From Candidatus Peregrinibacteria bacterium (GTDB lineage Bacteria; Patescibacteriota; Gracilibacteria; UM-FILTER-43-11), in the NCBI GenBank assembly GCA_016699515.1, contig CP064978.1, forward strand, positions 806,001 to 870,000: 64,000 nucleotides of DNA, written 5' to 3'. Positions 1 to 7,122 of this stretch are shown here, piece by piece. A program made the position numbers and the translations under genes. The notes under the pieces are model-generated. The model saw only the letters and a list, made by a program, of their open reading frames with translations. It was not told the DNA's origin and did not search any database. Within the stretch, counting starts at the first letter, position 1, and every line of letters begins with the position of its first letter.

Positions 1-119
1 GGGGTGTTTTTGATTTGGTTTTTGAACAGAATTTTTGAATCGTCAAAAATCGACGTGTACCATTCCGCCGCCTCCACCGCCTCTTTATCAAACCACAAAT
101 GAGGCACTATTTTTTGCAT
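1..119 (-). CDS. VOC-family (PhnB-like) protein, 5' part only
   Basis: An open frame starts at ATG 119 and runs off the left edge, giving 39 residues. The start MQKIVPHLWFDKEAVEAAEW followed by YTSIFDDSKI matches the N-terminus of the glyoxalase/bleomycin-resistance (VOC) branch often labelled PhnB or 3-demethylubiquinone methyltransferase-like. In that family the segment forms the first beta-alpha-beta unit, with the LWF-D-K-EAxEAAxxY pattern. The catalytic or metal residues lie beyond the edge, so the substrate cannot be inferred. The family call is fairly safe. Confidence 0.7.
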   Translation of the reverse strand, partial: MQKIVPHLWFDKEAVEAAEWYTSIFDDSKILFKNQIKNT

Positions 120-229
120 GATGGCTTAGGTTATTTTTCTTTAGTATATCGATTTTGGCGCTCAGATTCAAATGGTTAACTTTTTTGGGCCTTGTAGAAA
201 GATGAAGTTGCAATTGGCAACGGGTTTGT

Positions 230-379
230 TTAGCCCCAAATTAGAACTAGCACGATATAAAACAAAAAGCTTGCAACAACTGTTAGCAATGCAAAAAATA
301 AACACCCCAAACCGATCCAAAATAGGACTAGTGAATTTTTTCCGTTTGTAATGGGGGTGGTTGGGAGGGTTGGAGTCAT
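230..379 (-). CDS. 49-residue single-span membrane protein
   Basis: The ATG at 379 abuts the TAA of the upstream 74-residue ORF (TAA then ATG), which suggests translational coupling. The product is a short polar N-terminus rich in Thr and Pro (MTPTLPTTPITNGKN) followed by about 30 hydrophobic residues (WIGLGCLFFALLTVVASFLF and on) and a TAA stop. A longer ORF in another frame overlaps it (168..413), but this frame gives a far more natural membrane peptide. No family is recognised. The function could be a small membrane partner of the upstream product, which is inference only. Confidence 0.45.
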   Translation of the reverse strand: MTPTLPTTPITNGKNSLVLFWIGLGCLFFALLTVVASFLFYIVLVLIWG

Positions 380-604
380 TTACTCTTCGTTCGTTTGCAT
401 CGCTTTCGTCCAATAATTATTTGGATCCAAGCCTCCGTTTCCCCAAACTAAACTGTTAAGCTCAACGCCTTGAGCCAATGCAGCTACTTTTGCTCGCCTG
501 CTATTAACTTGCGATTGAACCGCAGCGTTAAATCCGTACCCGATCACGGGAGTAACGGCGAGCTGGGCGGCAATGCAAGCTTCTTTTAAACCAAATGTTT
601 TCAT
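380..604 (-). CDS. 74-residue hypothetical protein
   Basis: The frame begins at ATG 604 just downstream of a promoter-like sequence (628..656 on the minus strand). The N-terminus MKTFGLKEACIAAQLAVTPV is mildly hydrophobic and could be a weak signal or anchor segment. It is followed by a basic stretch (NSRRAKVAA) and an Asn/Trp-rich C-terminus. The stop touches the start of the 49-residue membrane ORF, so the two probably form one transcript. No domain is recognised and no Shine-Dalgarno is visible, which is common in this window. Confidence 0.45.
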   Translation of the reverse strand: MKTFGLKEACIAAQLAVTPVIGYGFNAAVQSQVNSRRAKVAALAQGVELNSLVWGNGGLDPNNYWTKAMQTNEE

Positions 605-627
605 AAAATATGATGGTTAAGGCGCTG

Positions 628-656
628 ATCGTACCAAAAAAGCGTTCGGTTTACAA
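628..656 (-). promoter_or_regulatory. Promoter-like element TTGTAA-17-TACGAT
   Basis: Read on the minus strand: TTGTAA, 17 nt, TACGAT, about 24 nt before ATG 604. The whole stretch of about 40 nt is closely similar to the region upstream of the Dph6-like gene (1589..1617), including the intervening T-run. This suggests a duplicated promoter module. Confidence 0.45.
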
Positions 657-723
657 GTTTTGGCTGGGAAATGAGTTTGTTTTTTCAGCTTAGGCGAGCG
701 CAAGGGGGGCTAGGGAGTGAATG

Positions 724-1473
724 TCAGTTTTCAAGAACACTATATTTAATATCAACCATCCTAGAATAAAGATGATTTTTTCCATCCCTGCCCTTACCGT
801 ACCTAGATTTTCCAAATTCTAAAATCTCAATTGATTCACCTAAAAATTTTGACCCTAAAACGAGTGTTTGAAATTCCCCTCCTTCGCCGGTGATATCAAG
901 CTCAGGAAATTCTCTTAAAATTTCCCCGATACTATCCCTTTTAATTTGTTTTCCGATATAGTCTTTAGAAAGATCACCTTTTCTTACGGCGGAGATTATA
1001 AAATCTAGTCCGGATCGAATAAGTTCGATTATATATTTTTCTGGGCCATTTTTTTTGAAATAATCTCCGGCGGGACTTATTACTTCAATTCCTAATTTTT
1101 TGCAGCCCAATGCTTCAAATTCTTTATTTACACCGTTATCATGTTCTAAGTCTCCAGTAACAACTGTTGTAATATTATCTCTTTGCGCGATAGCCATTAT
1201 TTTTCTATAAAAATCTTCAACAGGCTTCTTAGAGCTAGTGTTTACTTTTACTATATTCGTACCATGTCCTTCAGAAGTCAGCTTTCTTTTATAAAGTTCA
1301 CTTAAAGCATCTAAAATATTTCCAGGCGCCTCAAGGCCATCTGTATAGGTAGCGCATCCGTCTTCATTAACGCTAGTGGCTAAATGGATAATCTTGTGAG
1401 ACTTTGCGATTTCTTCAAGTGAATAAGCACAGTCTTTCCCTCCACTAAATAATACTATGGCTGATTTTTTCAT
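724..1473 (-). CDS. Dph6-type ATP pyrophosphatase (diphthine-ammonia ligase family)
   Basis: The 249-residue product starts MKKSAIVLFSGGKDCAYSLE. SGGKDCAYS is the PP-loop of the N-type ATP pyrophosphatase fold (PF01902). The middle carries TVVTGDLEHD and the C-terminal half ends with the family's GEGGEFQTLV motif. In archaea and eukaryotes this family amidates diphthine on EF-2. Bacteria lack diphthamide, so the bacterial substrate is unknown. The length is normal and no frameshift is seen. Base composition is more AT-rich than the housekeeping genes and the gene sits among accessory ORFs, hinting at acquisition. Family call firm, function open. Confidence 0.85.
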   Translation of the reverse strand: MKKSAIVLFSGGKDCAYSLEEIAKSHKIIHLATSVNEDGCATYTDGLEAPGNILDALSELYKRKLTSEGHGTNIVKVNTSSKKPVEDFYRKIMAIAQRDNITTVVTGDLEHDNGVNKEFEALGCKKLGIEVISPAGDYFKKNGPEKYIIELIRSGLDFIISAVRKGDLSKDYIGKQIKRDSIGEILREFPELDITGEGGEFQTLVLGSKFLGESIEILEFGKSRYGKGRDGKNHLYSRMVDIKYSVLEN

Positions 1474-1588
1474 ATCTTCAAAAAATTATAGTCTCATTTT
1501 GTTGCTGTAATGACAGTGGAATGGGCCATTTTATCTACTTTTGTATAAAAAAACAAATTTATTCATAGAATATAATTATTAAGGGTTG

Positions 1589-1617
1589 ATCGTGCCAAAA
1601 AACCATTCGACTTACAA
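1589..1617 (-). promoter_or_regulatory. Promoter-like element TTGTAA-17-CACGAT
   Basis: On the minus strand, TTGTAA and CACGAT are separated by 17 nt, about 115 nt upstream of the Dph6-like gene. It is a diverged copy of the element at 628..656. A second possible -10 (tataat-like) lies at about 1570-1576. Confidence 0.35.
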
Positions 1618-1660
1618 GTTTTATGGAGCTGGAGTAACCCCAAAAGGAAAACATGTATTT

Positions 1661-1785
1661 CATATAACTTCCGCGCGTTGGGGGGAGTTTTGTGGTGGCA
1701 TAATGGAGCGAAGCGACTCATCACCGCAAAACTTGGGTCGAAGGTGGGGTCAGAGGGGAGAAGCCGCCTACGCGCTTGTTATATG
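1661..1785 (-). other. Candidate attC-like recombination site
   Basis: The ends are inverted: CATATAAC at 1661-1668 and GTTATATG at 1778-1785. Each is followed inward, 2-3 nt away, by a GCGCG box (about 1672-1677 and 1771-1775). On the minus strand this reads ATATAAC-AA-GCGCG ... CGCGCGGAA-GTTATAT, the R''-L''-...-L'-R' layout of integron attC sites, 125 bp long. An inner stem pairs the AGTTTTG region near 1687 with CAAAACT near 1731. It begins 14 nt beyond the stop of the 1799..2443 gene, where a cassette attC should be. The same TTATATGAAAT sequence recurs upstream of that gene at about 2461-2472. No integrase is in the window. The 1474-1798 spacer otherwise holds only the promoter-like element. 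Confidence 0.45.
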
Positions 1786-1798
1786 ATGTCATTCAAGC

Positions 1799-2443
1799 TT
1801 ATATTACAAGGTTTAGCTTCCCCTCTATTAAAAATTCAAAAATGTTATCCACTTTATATATTTTCCTATTGAGGGTTGGGGTCAGTAATTCCATTTGAAA
1901 ATCTTTATCACCCTTCCAGTAGCTGTGCCATATACTTTCGATTGTTTTTTTATCAATTGAACTAGTTCTATATGCAAGCTTACACAAGGAAACAATCTCC
2001 ATATTTACCTTTATTACTCTAGATAAAGGATTTTCTTCCAGTTTAAATTTTTTTACAGTAGATAGATCCCAACCATATTTCTTAGAAACAATTTTGCAGG
2101 TTTCAAGATTATCGAAGGCGTATATCGCTGAAAGTCTGGATGGGTATAGTGGGTAATTTTGAAATCGAGTTAGCTCAGCATCGTATTCAATTCTATAGTC
2201 ATTTATTGCGGTTAGAAGGTATGGAGAAAATGCCTTAATGTCATTTTCACAAGGAGAAAAAGGTAGGTATTTTAGGGTGCCCTTAGCATATTTCTCACTG
2301 TAATCTGAATCCATCGACATGTTGGCAAAGTTGGGTGAAATGAAGCACTTTCCAGTTTTTAAATTATGAGTTGCCATTATGTTGTTGCTATTCACAAATA
2401 TATAAAAGTATTCTGGAATTGGATTTTCTTTATTTAGTAGCAT
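1799..2443 (-). CDS. Hypothetical protein, 214 aa, cassette-like
   Basis: The single intact frame from ATG 2443 has no signal peptide or membrane segment. The middle has RLSAIYAFDNLETCKIVSKK and the C-terminus a YWKGD segment followed by a beta-rich tail, loosely reminiscent of DUF2441-type proteins (tentative). It is AT-rich and its codon use differs from the neighbouring murI. The gene is enclosed by TTATATGAAAT just upstream (2461-2472, minus strand) and the attC-like hairpin just downstream. That is the arrangement of a one-gene integron cassette. Function unknown. Confidence 0.6.
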   Translation of the reverse strand: MLLNKENPIPEYFYIFVNSNNIMATHNLKTGKCFISPNFANMSMDSDYSEKYAKGTLKYLPFSPCENDIKAFSPYLLTAINDYRIEYDAELTRFQNYPLYPSRLSAIYAFDNLETCKIVSKKYGWDLSTVKKFKLEENPLSRVIKVNMEIVSLCKLAYRTSSIDKKTIESIWHSYWKGDKDFQMELLTPTLNRKIYKVDNIFEFLIEGKLNLVI

Positions 2444-2560
2444 GTTTTTTAAGCATGAATGATTTCATATAACTGGCCACTACACGAACTCCACACCTCG
2501 CATTCTCATCATAACCTCATCCCCAACAAATTAAAAGTCCCTTCCGGGCGCACACTATGC

Positions 2561-2572
2561 TATCATCCGATC
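2561..2572 (+). promoter_or_regulatory. -10 box of murI (TATCAT), leaderless geometry
   Basis: TATCAT at 2561-2566 ends exactly 6 nt before the murI ATG, so transcription would start at or next to the start codon. No convincing -35 is visible at 17 nt. The same spacing occurs at aroD (TATCAT) and dtd (TACAAT). Confidence 0.45.
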
Positions 2573-3400
2573 ATGATTGGATTATTTGATTCAGGTTTCG
2601 GGGGGCTTACGGTTTTGAGGGAGTATTTAAAAACGTATCCCGAGTACGACTATTTGTATTTGGGGGATCAGGCAAATAATCCTTATGGCAGTCATTCGGC
2701 CGAGCGGGTCGAGGCGCTTTTGATGCACCATGTGGATTGGTTGGTGAGTCAGGGGTGCGAGCTGATTATTGTGGCGTGCAACACGGCGTCGGCCGATGCA
2801 CTTAGGGCCGTGCAGCAAAAGTATCAAGGCAAGCCGGTGATTTTGGGGGTGATCATTCCGGCGGCGGAAGAAGCCCTGAGGCAAAGTCGGTTTGGGCGCA
2901 TTGGAGTGATTGGCACCAAGGGCACCGTGGCCAGCGGAGCGTATGAGCGAGAGCTGAAAAAGTATGCCGCGTCGCTGTATCATCCTTCGGATAGGCGCGC
3001 TTTGGATTCGGTTGTCATTACCCAGCAGGCGTGCCCGCTTTTGGTTCCGTTGATTGAAGAAGGTTTGGTGAATCACCCCGTGACCAATCGACTGATCCGG
3101 GATTATTTAAGACCGCTTAAACAGGCCAACATCGATACCTTGATTTTGGGATGCACGCATTATCCGTTGCTACAAAACACCATTGAGCGGATTGCCGGAA
3201 AATCGATCACGGTGATTTCGTCGGCGGCGGCAGCCGCCCAGGCAATGGCTGATTATTTTAAACGGCATCCCGATTTGGCGGAACGCTTGAGCAAAAACGG
3301 CACTCGTCGTTATGTGACCACCGATCAACCCAAGCGCTTTGCGGAATTGGGCAGTCAGTTTTTGGGAGAGAAATTTGTCGCGGAATCACTGGGTCACTAG
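2573..3400 (+). CDS. murI: Glutamate racemase
   Basis: Interconverts L- and D-glutamate for peptidoglycan. The start was placed at ATG 2573 because the family N-terminus MIGLFDSGFGGLTVLREYLK begins there. The frame stays open upstream to 2459, but that part is not family-like. Both catalytic cysteines are present, in VACNTASADA (about residue 70) and LGCTHYPLL (about residue 180). The cofactor-independent fold motifs YLGDQANNPYG and GVIGTKGT are also visible. The length of 275 residues is normal and the frame is intact. The stop runs into a repeat-rich hairpin spacer before convergent metK. Confidence 0.95.
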   Translation: MIGLFDSGFGGLTVLREYLKTYPEYDYLYLGDQANNPYGSHSAERVEALLMHHVDWLVSQGCELIIVACNTASADALRAVQQKYQGKPVILGVIIPAAEEALRQSRFGRIGVIGTKGTVASGAYERELKKYAASLYHPSDRRALDSVVITQQACPLLVPLIEEGLVNHPVTNRLIRDYLRPLKQANIDTLILGCTHYPLLQNTIERIAGKSITVISSAAAAAQAMADYFKRHPDLAERLSKNGTRRYVTTDQPKRFAELGSQFLGEKFVAESLGH

Positions 3401-3500
3401 ATCACTCGTTCGCCTACGGTGAACTTGATCACTGGAACAAAAAACAGTGAATTGCTTTTGTGATCCAGTGATTTGGTGATCCAGTGAACCCGTGAACTCA
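3389..3500. repeat. Intergenic hairpin repeat, family C (ATCACTGG words)
   Basis: The spacer between convergent murI and metK is composed of repeats of atcactgg/ccagtgat. The left arm TCACTGGAACAAAAAACAGTGA is followed by GTGATCCAGTGATTTGGTGATCCAGTGA, so the RNA can fold on itself from either strand. The left part, including ATCACTCGTTCGCC and GACTTGATCAC-like words, recurs at 61027-61090 beside the four-helix-bundle gene. A role as bidirectional terminator is likely but inferred. Confidence 0.6.
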
Positions 3501-3501
3501 A

Positions 3502-4642
3502 TTAATTAATCGCTTTCCGCAACTCTTCAACTCTATCAATCTTCTCCCACGGAAATTCCGGTCGACCAAAGTGGCCATAGGTTGCGGTGGGTTGATAGAT
3601 CGGTCGTTTTAGGTCGAGTTCTTTGATGATGCCGGCGGGCGTTAGGTCGAAGGTTTGGCGGATCGCTTTTTCGAGCTGTTCGTCGGTGATTTTACCGGTG
3701 CCAAAGGTGTTTACATGCACCGAAACGGGTTCGGGATAACCGATGGCGTAGGCCAGTTGCACCTCGAAACGGTCGGCCAGGCCGGCGGCGACTACATTTT
3801 TGGCGATGTAGCGGGCCATGTAGGCGCCGCTCCGATCTTGCTTGTTGGGAACTTTTCCGCTGAACGCGCCGCCTCCGTGGCTGCCCATTCCTCCGTAGGT
3901 ATCCACAATAATTTTACGGCCGGTCATTCCGGTATCCGCTTGCGGTCCGCCCGTTACGAATTTTCCGGTTTCGTTGATGAGAAAGCGTGTGTTTTCGGTA
4001 AGCCATTTTCCGCACACGGGCTTGATGACGTGTTCGATCAAATCGGCTTTGAGCTGGTTGTAATCCACCTCGGGATCGTGTTGCGCGGCCAGCACCACGG
4101 CTTCGACCGCTTTGGGCATGCCGTTTTCGTATTCCACGGTCACTTGGCTTTTGCCGTCGGGCCTTAAATAACCCAGTTTGCCCGACTTTCGCACCTCGGT
4201 GAGTTTTTTGGTGAGGCCATGAGCCAAGGTGATGGGTAGTGGCATCAATTCATCGGTTTCGCGGCAGGCGTAGCCCATCATCATGCCTTGATCCCCTGCT
4301 CCTTGGGCCTGATGCGCTTTGGTCGGCATGTTCGCCTTGGGCGATGTCGGCACTTTGTTCGTTGATCACGTTCATCACGGCGCAGCTTTTGTAATCCATG
4401 CCGTAATCCGCATTCGTGTACCCGATTTCTTTCAGGGTGTTTCGCACGATCGATTGCACGTCGACATAGGTTTTGGTGGTGATTTCGCCGCCGACCAAAA
4501 TAAGGCCGGTGGTGGTGAACACTTCGCAACAACACGCTCCTTCGGGATCGTCCTTTAAAACGGCGTCGAGCACCGCGTCGGAAATTTGATCACAGATTTT
4601 ATCGGGATGACCTTCGGTGACGGATTCGGAGGTGAAGAACAT
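3502..4642 (-). CDS. metK: S-adenosylmethionine synthetase (one frameshift)
   Basis: Makes SAM from Met and ATP. The N-terminal frame starts at ATG 4642 (MFFTSESVTEGHPDKICDQI) and runs to about 4325. The C-terminal frame resumes there with GAGDQGMMMGYACRETDELM, GGMGSHGGGAFSGKVPNKQDRSGAY and ends at 3502. Together they give about 380 residues, the normal length. The break lies at a CC followed by AAA. Removing one C restores a family-like EHADKAHQAQGAGDQG join. I read this as a sequencing indel, not a pseudogene. The ATP- and Met-binding motifs are intact. Confidence 0.9.
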
Positions 4643-4689
4643 AATTTATTTTAAAGAAACAACGGTACAACCATACAATGACCCAGTCT

Positions 4690-4766
4690 GTTTCACAAGA
4701 GCACTAGAACATAAAAGCACAAGAGCAAATCGTACTTTAATGCTCTTGTGCTCTAGTGCTTTTTTG
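4690..4766 (-). terminator. Hairpin spacer, family D (terminator candidate)
   Basis: AGCACAAGAGCA (about 4720) pairs perfectly with TGCTCTTGTGCT (about 4741-4752). The stem is extended with a bulge by GAGCACTAGA / CTAGTGCT and ends in a T-run on the plus strand. It lies just past the 3' end of the SLH gene and upstream of metK. Confidence 0.6.
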
Positions 4767-4778
4767 CTTTAATGCGAC

Positions 4779-6046
4779 CTACTCCAACATTTCGAGCACT
4801 TTCACAATAATCTTGGCCGATTGGGCGCGGGTGATGTCGCGGCCGGGACCAAAAGTTCCGTCACCGTATCCCTGCACAATCCCTTCGGCATTGGCATAGG
4901 TTACGTAATTGGTGTACCAGGATTGATTGGGAACATCGGTGAAAATGTTGTCATGGGTGCCAAGCTCAACTTCGGCGGCGTCTAAAATGATTTGTAAGGC
5001 TTCGGCACGATTAACGGCTTGATTGGGCTTTAACTCCCCTTCTTTGGTGCGTAAAATTCCCTCTTCGAATCCAACCTGAATGTAGGGAGCATACCACGCG
5101 TCCAATGCAACATCGGAATAGGGAAGATTGCTGGCGATTCCGGGGATATCGTAATTGAATGCCTCCAACGCCATTTTTAGAATTTCGGCGCGAGTGACGT
5201 TGTCGTTCGGGGCAAAGCGGGTGGTTGTTTTTCCGTTGATGACTTCGATGTCGTAAAGCGCATGAATGTAGTCTTTTGCCCAGTGACCTTCTAGGTCGGT
5301 AAAATTCATAGCGCGCCTTTGAGCAAGGCTGCGCAACGCGCGCACCGCTCGCTTTCCATTCACCACACTTGATACCACGCGCCCGTTTTGAACGGCTTGG
5401 ATCACCACTTGAGTTGCGATACTTTCATTGTAGGCGGCATCTTCGGCTGTGATATTGAAACGATTGGTTTGATTCATTTCGAGTGGAACCGAGACTTCAA
5501 AAAATCCGTTTGCGTTGGCTCGTGTGGCTGCAACGCGGCTTCCGTCGGTATTGTTGACGTTAATATTTGCTTCGGCTTCGGCCGTTCCGGTGATGGTGTA
5601 ACGGCGAGCGTTGACCGGCCCTTCGATCGGATTCACAATGGGTTTGGGGGGAGCAACTTTATCGCCCGATGCGCCCGATAACTGCGGAGTTATGGCTGAC
5701 GTTTCTTGAATGGTTACCTGAGTGGTGGCGCTGGTTTCGCTATTTAGGGTGGCGTTGATGGAAAAATGATTGACCTGTTCTTGGGCAAGCCCCACCATAA
5801 CGTGCACAATGCCGTCGAGCACATCTCCATTGGCCCCATCGGTCACCGGAGCCAAAAAAAACCGGCCCCCACTACGCTCACCGTTGAGCCAAGCGGCACC
5901 TCAATTTCGAGGGTGTACACATCGGCATCTATTTTTTGGGGAGCCTTGATTACTTCGGGGGCGTCCAGCGCGTAGGCATTCAGCGAAAAAAGCGCGGTTA
6001 TAGCCAGGGCAAACGTGGGCACAGAAAGTCGTTTAAAAAGATTCAT
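4779..6046 (-). CDS. SLH-domain surface protein (one frameshift)
   Basis: The N-terminal piece starts at ATG 6046 with a signal peptide (MNLFKRLSVPTFALAITALF, cleavage near NAYA). The frame breaks in an A8/T8 homopolymer at about 5857-5864 and resumes with LAPVTDGANGDVL. The middle contains an Ig-like segment (YTITGTAEAEANINVN ... FNITAEDAAYNES). The C-terminus holds three SLH repeats: FTDLEGHWAKDYIHALYDIE, YSDVALDAWYAPYIQVGFEE and FTDVPNQSWYTNYVTYANAE, each with a TRAE-like end. About 420 residues in all. It is probably anchored to secondary cell-wall polymer as part of an S-layer-type coat. It is one of several SLH proteins in this window. Confidence 0.8.
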
Positions 6047-6120
6047 GGTGGTTTTGTTTATTTTTATTGGCTATATTATAGATGAAATTCATCCGATCGC
6101 AACCTTAAACTTAGTTGAGT

Positions 6121-6186
6121 TATAGGCTGTAGGTTGTAGGTTGTAAGTGCATGTATTCATTCAACTTACCGCTTGCCACTTACAAC
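6121..6186. repeat. Intergenic hairpin repeat, family A (GTTGTAAGTG words)
   Basis: Tandem taggttgtaggttgtaagtg is followed about 30 nt later by ccacttacaac, giving a stem of about 10 bp. It separates the divergent SLH gene and trmD and belongs to the same word family as 13671-13740. Confidence 0.5.
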
Positions 6187-6204
6187 ATTAAGCACACTAT
6201 CCTG

Positions 6205-7122
6205 GTGACCAATTTTCATATTCTGACCATTTTTCCCGACATGTTTCAGGGATTCCTGAACGAATCGATCCTTAAAAAAGCCCAAGGAAACGGCGTGATC
6301 GACATACAACTTTATAACATACGCGATTATTCCGCCGACAAGCACAAAAAAGTGGACGATACGCCCTATGGCGGGGGCGCCGGAATGGTGTTTACTCCTC
6401 AGCCCCTGTTCGACTGCATTGAGGCGGTGAAGCAAAAGCCCCCACAGCCCCGGTGATTTATTTATCTCCCCGCTGGCAAGCGTCTCACCCAACCTTACGC
6501 CGAACGATTGTACCAAAAATACGATTCGTTTATTTTGTTGTGTGGGCATTACGAAGGCATCGACCAACGTGTGATCGATACGCTGGTGGATTTTGAATTG
6601 TCGATTGGCGATTTTGTGCTTTCAGGCGGGGAGCTTGCCGCTATGGTGGCGGTGGACGTACTCACTCGATTGAATCCGGGAGCCTTGGGGAATCCGGAAT
6701 CCCATCAGGAAGAAAGTTTTTCGAAGCGGCTGGATCGCAAAAAAGAATACCCGCATTACACTAAACCTGCAGAGTTTCGCGGAATGAAAGTGCCCGACGT
6801 GCTTTTGAACGGGAATCATGCCGAAATTGATAAATGGAGAAAAACCAACTTTCATGAACACATTTTTGATCAAATAAAAGGTGAATTAGAAGCTAAAAAA
6901 TTAATTTACGTTCGAGTAAAAGTGCTGCCCAAATCTTCGGTCAACGACGTGGTGGACCAACTGGAGGATGGAACTTATAAAATCCGAATCACGGCCGCTC
7001 CCGAAAATGGCAAAGCGAATGCGGAGCTGATTAAATTTTTAAAAAAAAGCCTGGCCGCCTCCGATGTTTCCATTTTGAGCGGCCAGACCGATCGTGTGAA
7101 GTTGGTTAAAATTACAAAGTAG
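6205..7122 (+). CDS. trmD: tRNA (guanine37-N1)-methyltransferase fused to DUF167 (two frameshifts)
   Basis: TrmD methylates G37 in tRNA. The start was placed at GTG 6205 (VTNFHILTIFPDMFQGFLNE); the frame is open upstream into the hairpin repeat. The N-terminal half has DDTPYGGGAGMV. The frame is lost at an A-run near 6437 and regained after a C-run near 6472, where SPAGKRLTQPYAERLYQKYD can be read across frames. LLCGHYEGIDQRV and SIGDFVLSGGELAA form the knotted SAM site. After KWRKTNFHEHIF the same frame continues into a DUF167/YggU domain (VRVKVLPKSSVNDVVDQL ... TAAPENGKANAELIKFL). TrmD-DUF167 fusions are unfamiliar to me. An indel hiding a stop is possible but is not indicated by the sequence at the junction. 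Confidence 0.85.

Noticed and set aside
168..413. 81-residue minus-strand ORF
   Set aside because: A different frame gives a compact membrane peptide whose ATG abuts the upstream stop; the 81-residue frame has no such support.
1586..1872. Two plus-strand ORFs of about 65 residues
   Set aside because: They lie across the attC-like hairpin and have no natural protein features; one overlaps the 3' end of the 1799..2443 gene.
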